IMG/VR virus record: IMGVR_UViG_3300033146_005561
Coordinates: 1 to 23,079 of that record
Direction: 5' to 3' (one strand)
Source: a virus
DNA length: 23,079 nucleotides
The notes under the pieces: generated by a model
The model's database searches: none
What the model saw: the letters and a program-made list of their open reading frames with translations, nothing else
Told to the model about the DNA's origin: nothing
Made by a program: the position numbers and the translations under genes
In this document: positions 22,697-23,079 of the stretch, piece after piece
How positions within the stretch are numbered: position 1 is the first letter of the stretch
Layout of the letters: the number at the start of each line of letters is the position of its first letter

Positions 22697-23079
22697 TCAA
22701 GCCTCACTATACCTATCTTTATATTTTACAGATAAAGTTTTTTTACTAGCAATATAATCACTTAAGTATACACATAACTCTTCAGGAGTATACTCATTTA
22801 AAGGCTTTTTCCATTTTAATTCAGACCAAGGCCCATAATGATACCCTACACAATTACGAATTATGTTATAGCTTTCTTCACTTATACATTTAAAATCATT
22901 ATATACTTCAAAAACAAGTTGAGCTGCTAAATCAGGGTGATTTTTAAGTGTATGTCCTGATTTAGTTTTTCCTTGTTTACGTAAATCATGTATTAAACAA
23001 GCAGCTATAATAGCATCCCTATTACTTTCACAACCTAAACCTCTACATAAATCCATAGCTATAGTCACAACACGTTTAG
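22697..23079 (-). CDS. HD-domain protein, N-terminus cut by window edge
   Basis: The frame stays open to the window end. A GTG at 23066-23068 could be a start, but three further in-frame codons (K-R-V) with no stop precede it, and HD proteins need an earlier His, so the gene is probably incomplete here. Visible residues, numbered from the GTG, include CLIHDLRK (H27-D28), KNHP (H44), GYHYGPW (H77) and YLSDYIAS (D104). These are the HD...H...H...D metal ligands of HD phosphohydrolases. Its substrate could be a nucleotide or a signalling nucleotide. It ends three bases before the next start, so it belongs to the same operon. Confidence 0.75.
   Translation of the reverse strand, partial: KRVVTIAMDLCRGLGCESNRDAIIAACLIHDLRKQGKTKSGHTLKNHPDLAAQLVFEVYNDFKCISEESYNIIRNCVGYHYGPWSELKWKKPLNEYTPEELCVYLSDYIASKKTLSVKYKDRYSEA

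Noticed and set aside
1-23079. tRNA genes, CRISPR arrays or attachment sites
   Set aside because: Genes fill nearly all the space, the gaps are at most about 190 bases, and none shows cloverleaf-like or regularly spaced repeat structure.

Overview
The window is part of the genome of a tailed double-stranded DNA bacteriophage (or a prophage of one). Every convincing gene lies on the minus strand, packed end to end with short gaps or overlaps, so transcription runs from high to low coordinates. The DNA is AT-rich, the standard code reads cleanly, and most genes have strong AGGAGG-type ribosome-binding sites. That fits a low-GC, possibly Firmicutes-like host, but the host cannot be fixed from this sequence. 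No tRNA, CRISPR array, integrase or plus-strand gene was found, and no gene-free stretch exceeds about 190 bases.

Read in the direction of transcription, the first block (about 23079-21183) holds a truncated HD-domain protein, two small cysteine-containing proteins, a protein with NUMOD3-like and AT-hook-like motifs, and a probable small terminase subunit. The packaging and head block follows (21183-10756). It contains a large terminase subunit interrupted by two inteins, a portal protein, a prohead protease, a small probable virion protein, a coiled-coil scaffold, a probable decoration protein and the major capsid protein. A strong rho-independent terminator with a cUUCGg loop closes it at 10701-10733.

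Downstream of that terminator sits a free-standing homing endonuclease (9192-10607) with its own sigma-70-like promoter. Then come a small membrane protein, a protein of unknown role and two tandem paralogous Ig-like structural proteins. The remainder (about 7213-1) is an array of fibre or adhesin genes. Five of these share a short N-terminal motif (roughly F-[LI]-[FY]-V-N-x-D-G-Y-Y-E-E). Most also carry copies of one beta-rich domain, joined to exchangeable modules: a probable beta-propeller, Ig-like repeats, a tail-fibre region and the start of a probable LamG-like domain.

Four points stand out. (1) The terminase carries two Ser-1 inteins, one splitting the Walker A motif between Lys and Thr; its LAGLIDADG catalytic aspartates look lost, while the second intein keeps them. 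(2) The adhesin array shares an N-terminal tag and shows clear base-composition mosaicism inside single genes. (3) Fibre-type genes follow the capsid genes with no tail tube, sheath or tape measure in between. (4) A NUMOD3-type DNA-binding module without a nuclease sits just upstream of the terminase genes.
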